A DNA stretch of 8,488 nt, from NCBI RefSeq assembly GCF_905187505.1, contig NZ_CAJJIC010000105.1, positions 1 through 8,488 on the forward strand, given 5' to 3'. The translations under genes and the position numbers were made by a program. The stretch's first letter is position 1. Every line of letters begins with the position of its first letter. Under the pieces are notes generated by a model. The model did not search any database. It saw only the letters and a program-made list of their open reading frames with translations, and was not told the DNA's origin. The stretch comes from an uncultured Mailhella sp. (lineage in GTDB: Bacteria; Desulfobacterota; Desulfovibrionia; Desulfovibrionales; Desulfovibrionaceae). Below are positions 1 through 8,479 of the stretch, piece after piece.

Positions 1-61
1 GATGCATACAAAGAGTTTTTGATATGATGGCGAATATTAAAAATGACTTTTGTATGTATTG

Positions 62-126
62 TATAATCCCTATCTGATGTAGATACTTACAGATGGCATA
101 TGTCAGATGGGTGATAACATTATAAC
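62..126 (+). promoter_or_regulatory. Candidate promoter region of the flavoprotein/ferredoxin operon
   Basis: Two possible sigma70 -10 elements lie in the AT-rich leader. TATAAT at 62-67 is a perfect match but has no recognisable -35 hexamer 16-18 bases upstream, where the sequence is A-rich. TATAAC at 121-126 is a good match; its -35 position (about 98-103, ATATGT) is poor, but it is overlapped by a direct repeat of CAGATGG, which would fit an activator-dependent promoter. From TATAAC, transcription would start near 133 and give a leader of about 70 bases. Which one is used cannot be decided from sequence. No sigma54 -24/-12 pair was found. Confidence 0.4.
72..110 (+). repeat. CAGATGG direct repeat and partial palindromes, possible operator
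   Basis: CAGATGG occurs at 90-96 and again at 104-110, a 14-base period, and the two copies flank the palindrome CATATG at 97-102. Just upstream, ATCTG at 72-76 and CAGAT at 90-94 form an inverted repeat that contains TGTA (78-81) and TACA (88-91). The cluster sits immediately upstream of the -10 candidate at 121-126, a usual place for an activator or repressor site. The repeats are seen directly; binding by any protein is inference and no known regulator consensus was recognised. Confidence 0.3.
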
Positions 127-201
127 AATAGGAGTTTTCTTTCAGGTTTACTTGGTCGAGGCTGTTTTTGTTTTTCTCTCTAATGCGTGAGGAGAATCTT
201 C

Positions 202-2061
202 ATGAGCGTAAAAAAGATTGAAGCGGATGTTATCATTATGGGTGGCGGCAGCGCCGGTACTTTCGCTGCTATCAAAGCCAAGGAGACCAATCCTGACTGC
301 CGCGTGGTAGTCGTTGATAAAGGCCCGATCGAAACCTCTGGTGCTATCGGTCGCGGCATGGATGCCCTCAACATCGTGGCCGTTCCCGGCTACGGCACCC
401 CTGAAGACGTTGTTGAAGCCCTGACCAAGGTAACGGAAGGTATCATCGACCAGGAATGCGCGTATGTGCTGGGTCGTGACTCCCTTGCCATCATCAAGGA
501 CCTGGAAAAGTATACGGACCGCAAGCCCGGCGACCTCTTCCCGCTGGACAAGAACGGCAACTACAAGGCCAGCTACCTGCATCCCACCAACAAGGCCCTC
601 TATCTCGCCATGGACGGCGAAGACATCAAGCGTGGTCTTGCTCGCGAAGTTCGCAGACTCGGCTGCATCGTTCTTGACCGTACTCCCGCCTGCCGTCTGC
701 TGACCGACGACAACGGCAAGATCGCCGGCGTGTTCGCCTTCAACATGCGCAGCGGCGACTACTATCAGATTGAAGCTCCCGCCGTCGTTCTTACCGCCGG
801 CTGCGTCGGCAAGTTCGGCATGCCTCGTGACGGCTATCTGAGCGGCATTTATGAATTCCCCGGCAACACCGGTGACGGTTTCGCCATGGCGTACCATGCC
901 GGCGCCGAAATGGTGAACATGGAATGCTTCCAGACCAACCTTCTCATGAAGGACTTCAACGGTCCTGCCTGCGGTTACGTGGTCATTCCCCGCGGCGGTT
1001 ACGGCGTCAACGCCCTCGGTCAGAAGTACTGGTCTCACGGCTACTGGTCCGGCGACATGTTCCTGGCCGTCTGGCGTGAATTCATGGAAGGCCGTGGTCC
1101 CGTGTATCTTAAGCTCGACCATCTGCCTGAAGAAACCCTCAAGGGTCTGGAAAAGGTTCTGTGGGGCACGGAACGTACCGTTCGCGGCCAGTTCCACAAG
1201 CAGCGCAACGAAGACTACCATTGCTGGGACTCCGTGGAACAGGGCATGGAAGAAATCACCCTGTGCTCCGGCCACAGCGACTCCGGCATTCTCGTCAATG
1301 CCGATACCGAAACCACGGTTCCCGGCCTCTTTGCTGCCGGTGACTGCGCCGCCGTTCCTCAGCAGTATCTTACCGGCGCCTTCGTCTTCGGCGCCATCGC
1401 CGGCCGCATGGCTGCCGATTACGCGGCCAAGCACGGTCGTCCCGGCAAGCTGCCCGATCCGGAACAGACCTGGGCTGAAGTCAGCGCGCCTCTGAAGGTC
1501 GACGAGAAGGAAGGCCTGCCCGTCGAACTCGTGGAAACCAAGATTCGTACCAAGGTCAGCCAGTACCTGACTCCGCCCAAGAGCGATCCTCTCATGAACA
1601 AGATGCTGTGGTGGGTTGAACGCATTCGTCGTGAAGATCTGCCTCACGTCAAGGTGTGCGACTATCACGATCTCATCCGTGCCACCGAAGTGCAGAGCAT
1701 CACCGACTGCGCCGAAATGGCTGCCAAAGCCTCCCTGTTCCGTACCGAAAGCCGCTGGGGCCTCAGCCACTATCGTCTGGCCTGCCCCGAACGCAAGGCC
1801 GAATGGGATCGTCAGTATGTTGTCGTGAAGAAGAACATGAGCACTGGCGAAATGGAATGCGAGAAGCGCGAAGTTCCCGCGTACAAGTGGGACTTCCCGA
1901 CCCGTCTGGAATACGAATATCCCAAGATGGATCTCAACATCGGCCAGGGCTTTGTCCATCCTGCCAATGACAACACTGACCCGTGGATCGTTGAAAAGTA
2001 CAATCGCGAAGGCATGGAAATTCCCAAGCGTATCTTCCCCAAGATGCACAAGAAGGCGTAA
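202..2061 (+). CDS. AprA-like / fumarate reductase-superfamily FAD oxidoreductase subunit
   Basis: A 619-residue flavoprotein of the succinate dehydrogenase/fumarate reductase/APS reductase alpha superfamily. The FAD-binding GxGxxG is GGGSAG at residues 14-19, followed by an acidic residue after the second strand (D39) and SGAIGRGMDALN at 46-57, which resembles the matching AprA segment. NTGDGFAMAYHAGAEM (222-237) and the second FAD motif GLFAAGDCAAVPQQYLTG (375-392) are also typical. EGRGPVYLKL (296-305) and the C-terminal helical part with FRTESRWGLSHYR (513-525) look more like AprA than FrdA. The ATG at 202 is chosen because GAGGAG lies seven bases upstream; a GTG at 187 would put that site inside the gene. 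No signal peptide or membrane segment is seen, so it is probably cytoplasmic. The ferredoxin downstream is its likely electron partner. It is not canonical AprA: it lacks AprA's N-terminal extension, and gene order is alpha then beta, whereas sulfate reducers typically have aprB then aprA. The substrate is unknown. Confidence 0.87.
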   Translation: MSVKKIEADVIIMGGGSAGTFAAIKAKETNPDCRVVVVDKGPIETSGAIGRGMDALNIVAVPGYGTPEDVVEALTKVTEGIIDQECAYVLGRDSLAIIKDLEKYTDRKPGDLFPLDKNGNYKASYLHPTNKALYLAMDGEDIKRGLAREVRRLGCIVLDRTPACRLLTDDNGKIAGVFAFNMRSGDYYQIEAPAVVLTAGCVGKFGMPRDGYLSGIYEFPGNTGDGFAMAYHAGAEMVNMECFQTNLLMKDFNGPACGYVVIPRGGYGVNALGQKYWSHGYWSGDMFLAVWREFMEGRGPVYLKLDHLPEETLKGLEKVLWGTERTVRGQFHKQRNEDYHCWDSVEQGMEEITLCSGHSDSGILVNADTETTVPGLFAAGDCAAVPQQYLTGAFVFGAIAGRMAADYAAKHGRPGKLPDPEQTWAEVSAPLKVDEKEGLPVELVETKIRTKVSQYLTPPKSDPLMNKMLWWVERIRREDLPHVKVCDYHDLIRATEVQSITDCAEMAAKASLFRTESRWGLSHYRLACPERKAEWDRQYVVVKKNMSTGEMECEKREVPAYKWDFPTRLEYEYPKMDLNIGQGFVHPANDNTDPWIVEKYNREGMEIPKRIFPKMHKKA

Positions 2062-2072
2062 GGAGGCAAGTC

Positions 2073-2303
2073 ATGGAAAGAACTGATTGCGGCAAATATG
2101 AATGGGTTAAGGTAGATCCCGACAAGTGCGTAGGATGCGGCTACTGCGTGGAATACTGCCCTCGCGACGTGCTCAGAATGGACGAAGAGACGCATATGCC
2201 GTATATGAAGTATCGCGATGACTGCTGGTACTGCGACGTCTGCCGTTTCGTCTGCCGTACGAATGCTCTCGAACTTGAAACCGTTCCTTATCTGATTCGT
2301 TAG
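2073..2303 (+). CDS. 2[4Fe-4S] ferredoxin, AprB-like electron-transfer subunit
   Basis: A 76-residue ferredoxin with two cluster-binding motifs: CVGCGYCVEYCP at 20-31 and CWYCDVCRFVC at 51-61, both CxxCxxCxxxC. The second lacks the usual Pro after the last Cys. A Trp next to the first Cys of motif 2 is also found in AprB, whose core this protein resembles; it lacks the long C-terminal tail that AprB wraps around AprA. Its Shine-Dalgarno (GGAGG at 2062-2066, six bases before the ATG) abuts the flavoprotein stop codon, and the intergenic gap is only 11 bases, so the two genes are almost certainly cotranscribed and probably translationally coupled. It likely shuttles electrons between a cytoplasmic or membrane donor and the FAD of the upstream subunit. 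The ferredoxin assignment is firm; the partner is inferred from gene order. Confidence 0.92.
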   Translation: MERTDCGKYEWVKVDPDKCVGCGYCVEYCPRDVLRMDEETHMPYMKYRDDCWYCDVCRFVCRTNALELETVPYLIR

Positions 2304-2316
2304 ACAAGGTTGTGCA

Positions 2317-2347
2317 AAGGGGCGGCTTCGGCCGCCCCTTGTTTGTT
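2317..2347 (+). terminator. Intrinsic terminator after the ferredoxin gene
   Basis: A perfect 10-bp stem, AAGGGGCGGC (2317-2326) with GCCGCCCCTT (2331-2340), closes on a very stable TTCG tetraloop. It is followed by the T-rich stretch GTTTGTT and begins 13 bases after the ferredoxin stop codon. It marks the end of the flavoprotein/ferredoxin operon and separates it from the small genes downstream. Confidence 0.88.
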
Positions 2348-2392
2348 AATCCGCTTCCGGGAAGTGCGGCGAACGTGACTCATGGAGTGTTT

Positions 2393-2830
2393 ATGAAGGA
2401 TTTTTTTGAACAGCCTATGGGCTTCGGACGCTGGCCTGAACTGACGAGAAGACAGATTTTCAATAATGATCGCAAGTATTTTGATCAGGTTCTATACAAA
2501 AATCATAAATTCAGGCATGAATATGCCGAAGCCTACGAGCAGTGGGCGGAAGTAAATGGCGCCGATCGGGCATCGCGTTCAAAGCTGCTGGTGCCGCGGA
2601 TCAAGTTTGCTATTGAGCTTATGGGGGAAGAGCAGGTCCGCTCCCTGTTTTCGGCGGTTCTCAACATGATTCGCTCCGAGAATGCTGTTCCTGACGGGGT
2701 GGACATGTATGATACCCTGCCGGGAGGGCGTTGCGACGTTGATCCTTCCTGCGCCGGAATGATGGAAACGCTGAGGCGCTTCTGGCTGCGCCTTGCCCTT
2801 CCCGACGTATGGGAAGAGGATGAGATGTGA
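2393..2830 (+). CDS. Hypothetical protein, 145 aa, unrecognised family
   Basis: I do not recognise this protein. The ATG at 2393 is chosen because GGAG at 2384-2387 lies five bases upstream; an in-frame extension upstream would run into the terminator hairpin. The product is soluble, rich in charged and aromatic residues, with no signal peptide or membrane segment. Residues 15-56 are strongly charged with many Tyr/Phe/Trp, 63-97 (LLVPRIKFAIELMG and following) look like one or two amphipathic helices, and the tail at 121-145 is helical and ends acidic (WEEDEM). There are only two Cys, at 114 and 120, spaced CDVDPSC, which is not a standard metal motif. The first third uses visibly more A/T-rich codons than the neighbouring genes. 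It is probably cotranscribed with the 71-residue gene 70 bases downstream. Confidence 0.75.
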   Translation: MKDFFEQPMGFGRWPELTRRQIFNNDRKYFDQVLYKNHKFRHEYAEAYEQWAEVNGADRASRSKLLVPRIKFAIELMGEEQVRSLFSAVLNMIRSENAVPDGVDMYDTLPGGRCDVDPSCAGMMETLRRFWLRLALPDVWEEDEM

Positions 2831-2900
2831 CGCATCCCCGGTTTGATTTTTTACCGTAAACTGTGAAACTTGCGATTGCGCTTGAAGAAGGAAAGGCGAC

Positions 2901-3116
2901 ATGGGATACTTTCTTGACGACGTGGAGAACACGGAAACCCCCGAGGAAACCAAGGCTCGTGAACGTGTGCGTATGGTGAACTGGATGCGGAGTATCCTGA
3001 AGGAAAAGGACACTCCGGCCGAGCGCAAGGCTTTTATGGCAAAAGTTCATGCCTCCGCCAGATATCATGGCATTACTCTGGAAGAACTGATGGAAGGTAT
3101 GGACGAAAAGAAGTAG
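2901..3116 (+). CDS. Small hypothetical protein, 71 aa, charged and helical
   Basis: I do not recognise this protein. AAGGA at 2888-2892 is spaced eight bases from the ATG, and the codon choice (CTG, GAA, AAG, CGT/CGC) fits a real gene. The product has an acidic N-terminus (residues 6-16), then a highly charged segment with predicted helices around 16-36 and 39-55, and an acidic-basic tail EELMEGMDEKK at 61-71. There are no Cys residues, signal peptide or membrane segment. Its size and composition would suit a small regulator or a protein-binding factor, but no DNA-binding motif is evident, so no function is assigned. It lies between the 145-residue gene and the gyrase operon, in the same direction as both. 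Confidence 0.72.
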   Translation: MGYFLDDVENTETPEETKARERVRMVNWMRSILKEKDTPAERKAFMAKVHASARYHGITLEELMEGMDEKK

Positions 3117-3130
3117 TTCGTTTCTTTTTT
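3103..3130 (+). terminator. Weak possible terminator after the 71-aa gene
   Basis: ACGAA (3103-3107) can pair with TTCGT (3117-3121) around the stop codon, and a T-rich run (TTCTTTTTT, 3122-3130) follows. The stem is only five pairs with a nine-base loop, so it is marginal. A second five-pair stem with a TTCG loop (3143-3156) has no T tract. Some readthrough from the small genes into gyrB is therefore possible. Confidence 0.25.
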
Positions 3131-3268
3131 CCGTGTCTTGCTTTTCCTTCGGGAAACATGGTTGCGCGCTGCTCGTGACCGATGTTTTTCGAAGGAATTT
3201 TTTTTGTCCGAGGGGAAGCGTCGCCGCCGGAGAACGGCCGGGAAGGGGATATTCCTCCTCTCCGGGAT

Positions 3269-3297
3269 TTGAATATTTCCCTGAAATAGGGTACACT
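3269..3297 (+). promoter_or_regulatory. Sigma70-type promoter of the gyrB-gyrA operon
   Basis: TTGAAT at 3269-3274 and TACACT at 3292-3297 are separated by exactly 17 bases, each matching four of six consensus positions. Transcription would begin near 3304 and give a leader of about 48 bases before the gyrB ATG. Gyrase promoters in other bacteria are often induced by DNA relaxation; whether this one is cannot be told from the hexamers. The rest of the 235-base gap upstream of gyrB holds no other gene that I can support. Confidence 0.6.
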
Positions 3298-3351
3298 GAT
3301 TCCTTCTGCTGCTCCGGCATGGAGCTAACAAATACCCCCTCAGGAATTCTC

Positions 3352-5760
<2,409 letters not shown>

Positions 5761-5802
5761 TGAAAGGGACGCTCCTGTCTTCGGAGCGTCGCCTTCCTTT
5801 CA
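5761..5802 (+). promoter_or_regulatory. Two-part hairpin in the gyrB-gyrA intergenic region
   Basis: Starting at the base after the gyrB stop codon, TGAAAGG (5761-5767) pairs with CCTTTCA (5796-5802). Inside it, GACGCTCC (5768-5775) pairs with GGAGCGTC (5783-5790) around a seven-base loop. The halves are contiguous on the 5' side and separated by a five-base bulge on the 3' side, giving 15 pairs in all. No T tract follows, so it does not look like a full terminator. It could act as an mRNA stability or processing element, or as a weak attenuator that sets the gyrB:gyrA ratio; that role is inference. Confidence 0.6.
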
Positions 5803-5841
5803 GGGAACGTTACGTAAAACATCGCCCAAAGGATCCCTACC

Positions 5842-8280
5842 GTGGCAGAATTTAAAGTCGACATAGAAAAAGAGCTGCGCCAGTCCTATCTGGCCTATTC
5901 GCTCAGCGTCATCATAGGCCGCGCCATTCCCGATGCCCGCGACGGTCTCAAGCCCGTGCATCGCCGCATTCTCTTTGCGCAGTCGCAGATGGCCAATACC
6001 TACAACCGGCCTACCAAGAAGAGCGCCCGCGTGGTCGGCGACGTCATAGGCAAGTACCATCCTCACGGCGATTTCGCCGTGTATGGTGCCCTTGTGCGCA
6101 TGGCTCAGGACTTCAACATGCGCGATCCTCTGGAAGACGGTCAGGGAAACTTCGGTTCCATCGACGGCGACTCCGCCGCCGCCATGCGATACACCGAAGT
6201 GCGCATGTCCCGTCTCGCGTCCGAGTTCCTGGACGACATCGAGAAGAAGACCGTGGATTTTCGTCCCAACTACGACGGTTCGGAGCAGGAGCCCGAAGTC
6301 CTGCCCACCAAGGTGCCCAACCTTCTGCTCAACGGCTCTTCAGGCATCGCCGTGGGCATGGCCACCAACATTCCTCCCCACAACCTCGGGGAACTGTGCG
6401 ACGCGCTGCTTCGTCTCATCGACGAGCCCGACTGCACGGTGGACGATCTCATTGATCTCGTGCACGGCCCTGACTTCCCTACCGCCGGTTTCGTCTATGC
6501 CGGTCAGGGGCTGCTCGACGCCTACCGCACGGGCCGCGGCGTGGTGAAGGTGCGCGGTCGCGTGGAAGTGGAGGAACGCAAGAAGGGCCAGCAGTCCGTG
6601 GTCATCCGCGAGATTCCCTATGCGCTCAACAAGTCCGTGCTTGTCACCAAGATTGCGGCCCTCGTCAACGACCGCAAGCTCGACGGCGTGACCGATCTGC
6701 GCGACCTGTCCGACAAGAAGGGCATCCGCATCATTCTCGACCTGCGTCGGGGAACCATTCCCGAACTCGTCATCAACGCCCTGTATAAGTATACGCCGCT
6801 GGAAACTTCCTTCGGCATCAACATGCTGGCCGTGGTGGACAACAAGCCTCAGCAGCTCAATCTGCGCACGGCTCTCACCTGCTTCCTTGATCATCGCCGG
6901 GAAGTCGTCATAAGGCGCACCCGTTTCGATCTGGAAAAGGCGCAGGCCCGTGCCCACATCGTGGAAGGTCTGCTCAAGGCGCTCGACATCATCGACGAGA
7001 TCGTCGAGCTCATCCGCGGTTCGGCAACGCCGCAGGAGGCCAAGTCCGGCCTTGTGGATCGTTTCGGCTTTACGGAAATTCAGGCTCAGAGCATTCTGGA
7101 CATGCGTCTGCAGCGTCTTACCGGTCTGGAACGCGACAAGCTTCTGGATGAATTCCGTGAACTGCAGAAGCTCATCGCCTACCTGACCTCCATTCTCGAG
7201 GACCCCGAAGTGCTGCGCGGCGTGCTGCGCGAGGAAACCCAGTACATCAAGACCACCTATGCCACGCCCCGCCGCACGGAAGTGGTCATGGACGAGCTTT
7301 CCGGCATCGACATTGAAGACCTCATTCCCGACGAAGATGTGGTCATCACCTTGTCGCGTCGAGGCTACATCAAGCGCACCACGCTGACCAACTATCAGCA
7401 GCAGAAGAGGGGCGGCAAGGGAATAGCCGGTCTGCATACCTCCGAAGACGATTTCGTGCAGGAATTTCTCACCACGACCAATCATCAGTATCTGCTGCTT
7501 TTCACCAACAAGGGCCGCATGCATCAGCTCAAGGTGCATCAGGTGCCGGAAGGAAGCCGCACCGCCAAGGGAATGCACATCGCCAACCTGCTTCCCCTGG
7601 AAAAGGATGAATGGGTCGCCAACGCCCTTACCGTGCGTGAATTTGCCGAAAACAGCTATTTCCTGTTCACCACCAAGCACGGTATGGTCAAGCGCTCCAG
7701 CGCGTCTCTCTATGCCCGCTGCCGCAAGAGCGGTCTCATCGCTCTCGGTCTTAAGGAAGGCGATGAGCTCATCGCCGTGCGGGAAGTGACGGATTCCGAC
7801 CACGTGGTGCTCGCCACGGCCCACGGCATGGCCATACGCTTCGCCATGCCGGACGTGCGTCCCATGGGACGCAGCGCCTCCGGCGTGAAGGGCATAGGAC
7901 TGCGCCGCGGCGATTCCGTGGTGGCCTGCGTCACCGTGAAGGACGGCGACAATTCCACCATGATCATGACGGTTTCCGCCCTGGGCTACGGCAAGCGCAC
8001 CAAGATAGACCTCTACCGAATGCAGAGCCGCGGCGGCATAGGCCTCATCAACTTCAAGGTGTCCCCCAAGACCGGCAACGTCATCGGAGCCATGCCCGTT
8101 GCCGATACCGATTCCCTCATTCTGCTTACCTCCACCAACAAGATCATCCGCCTCGGCGTGGATGAAGTCCGCTCCGTCGGTCGTGCCACCATGGGCGTGC
8201 GCCTCGTCAAGCTCGACGAGGGCGCCAGCGTCGCCGGCTTCGACACCGTTGCCGACAACGGAGACAATACGGAAGAATAG
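5842..8280 (+). CDS. gyrA: DNA gyrase subunit A, with substituted quinolone-contact residues
   Basis: GyrA is the DNA cleavage-religation and wrapping subunit of gyrase. The start is GTG, with AAGGA at 5829-5833 eight bases upstream; MAEFKVDIEKELRQSYLAYS matches the usual GyrA N-terminus. At 812 residues it is of ordinary length. The winged-helix active site is intact: AAAMRYTE (112-119) with catalytic Tyr117 and helper Arg116 (E. coli Tyr122, Arg121; offset five). The coiled-coil and tower region runs to about 480. The C-terminal beta-pinwheel begins near 498 and carries the GyrA box QKRGGKG at 521-527 (canonical QRRGGKG), which marks it as gyrase rather than topoisomerase IV. The tail is short (DNGDNTEE), not the long acidic tail of E. 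coli. In the quinolone-determining region the sequence is HPHGDFAVYG (73-82), so the E. coli Ser83 and Asp87 positions are Phe78 and Gly82. Residues D95 and E98 also differ from the usual Tyr and Val/Ile. Confidence 0.98.
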   Translation: MAEFKVDIEKELRQSYLAYSLSVIIGRAIPDARDGLKPVHRRILFAQSQMANTYNRPTKKSARVVGDVIGKYHPHGDFAVYGALVRMAQDFNMRDPLEDGQGNFGSIDGDSAAAMRYTEVRMSRLASEFLDDIEKKTVDFRPNYDGSEQEPEVLPTKVPNLLLNGSSGIAVGMATNIPPHNLGELCDALLRLIDEPDCTVDDLIDLVHGPDFPTAGFVYAGQGLLDAYRTGRGVVKVRGRVEVEERKKGQQSVVIREIPYALNKSVLVTKIAALVNDRKLDGVTDLRDLSDKKGIRIILDLRRGTIPELVINALYKYTPLETSFGINMLAVVDNKPQQLNLRTALTCFLDHRREVVIRRTRFDLEKAQARAHIVEGLLKALDIIDEIVELIRGSATPQEAKSGLVDRFGFTEIQAQSILDMRLQRLTGLERDKLLDEFRELQKLIAYLTSILEDPEVLRGVLREETQYIKTTYATPRRTEVVMDELSGIDIEDLIPDEDVVITLSRRGYIKRTTLTNYQQQKRGGKGIAGLHTSEDDFVQEFLTTTNHQYLLLFTNKGRMHQLKVHQVPEGSRTAKGMHIANLLPLEKDEWVANALTVREFAENSYFLFTTKHGMVKRSSASLYARCRKSGLIALGLKEGDELIAVREVTDSDHVVLATAHGMAIRFAMPDVRPMGRSASGVKGIGLRRGDSVVACVTVKDGDNSTMIMTVSALGYGKRTKIDLYRMQSRGGIGLINFKVSPKTGNVIGAMPVADTDSLILLTSTNKIIRLGVDEVRSVGRATMGVRLVKLDEGASVAGFDTVADNGDNTEE

Positions 8281-8289
8281 AGCGTGTGT

Positions 8290-8333
8290 GCGGGGAGGGA
8301 AGAGAACTTTCTGAAGAAAGCTTCCCTCCCCGC
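8290..8333 (+). terminator. Strong hairpin just after gyrA
   Basis: A perfect 13-bp GC-rich stem, GCGGGGAGGGAAG (8290-8302) with CTTCCCTCCCCGC (8321-8333), encloses a second helix, CTTTC (8307-8311) with GAAAG (8316-8320), which stacks against its 3' arm. It begins 10 bases after the gyrA stop codon. No T tract follows immediately; the nearest run (TTTTT, 8356-8360) is more than 20 bases away. It is better viewed as a 3'-end stabilising structure or a partial terminator than as a complete one. Confidence 0.6.
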
Positions 8334-8394
8334 GCCCCTTCCATTCTTCCAATACTTTTTAATTGTTATGTGTCGGCCCTGCCGCTGAAGAAAG

Positions 8395-8434
8395 AAAAGC
8401 CCCGACTCTCTGTTGTGAGAGTCGGGGCTTTTTT
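8395..8434 (+). terminator. Intrinsic terminator of the gyrase operon
   Basis: AAAAGCCCCGACTCTC (8395-8410) pairs perfectly with GAGAGTCGGGGCTTTT (8417-8432), a 16-bp stem with a six-base loop, followed by a continuous T run (8429-8434). This is a textbook rho-independent terminator for + strand transcription. The A-rich sequence on its 5' side means it could also stop transcripts arriving from the opposite strand. Confidence 0.92.
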
Positions 8435-8479
8435 GATGCATGCGTACTGAATGATGCGGAAAAAGGAAAAGAGCGTTAC

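Noticed and set aside
187..201. GTG at 187 as start of the flavoprotein
   Set aside because: The Shine-Dalgarno GAGGAG (189-194) would lie inside the gene; it is correctly spaced for the ATG at 202.
1..201. Origin, DnaA boxes or a riboswitch in the AT-rich leader
   Set aside because: No TTATNCACA-like boxes and no strong conserved-looking fold were found; only promoter-like hexamers and short repeats are visible.
148..2049. Very long open frame (633 codons) on the - strand opposite the flavoprotein gene
   Set aside because: It lies almost wholly antisense to a gene with clear FAD motifs, has no recognisable domain, and such frames arise from biased codon use in GC-rich genes.
2312..2392. 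Upstream extension of the 145-aa gene
   Set aside because: It would translate the terminator hairpin and has no ribosome binding site; GGAG fits the ATG at 2393.
3133..3351. In-frame upstream extension of gyrB by 73 codons
   Set aside because: It does not look coding (Cys/Phe/Ser-rich and low complexity), contains the promoter hexamers, and the ATG at 3352 has the Shine-Dalgarno.
6340..8352. 670-codon open frame on the - strand opposite gyrA
   Set aside because: It is antisense to conserved gyrA and extends through the terminator hairpin; the composition is that of a shadow frame.
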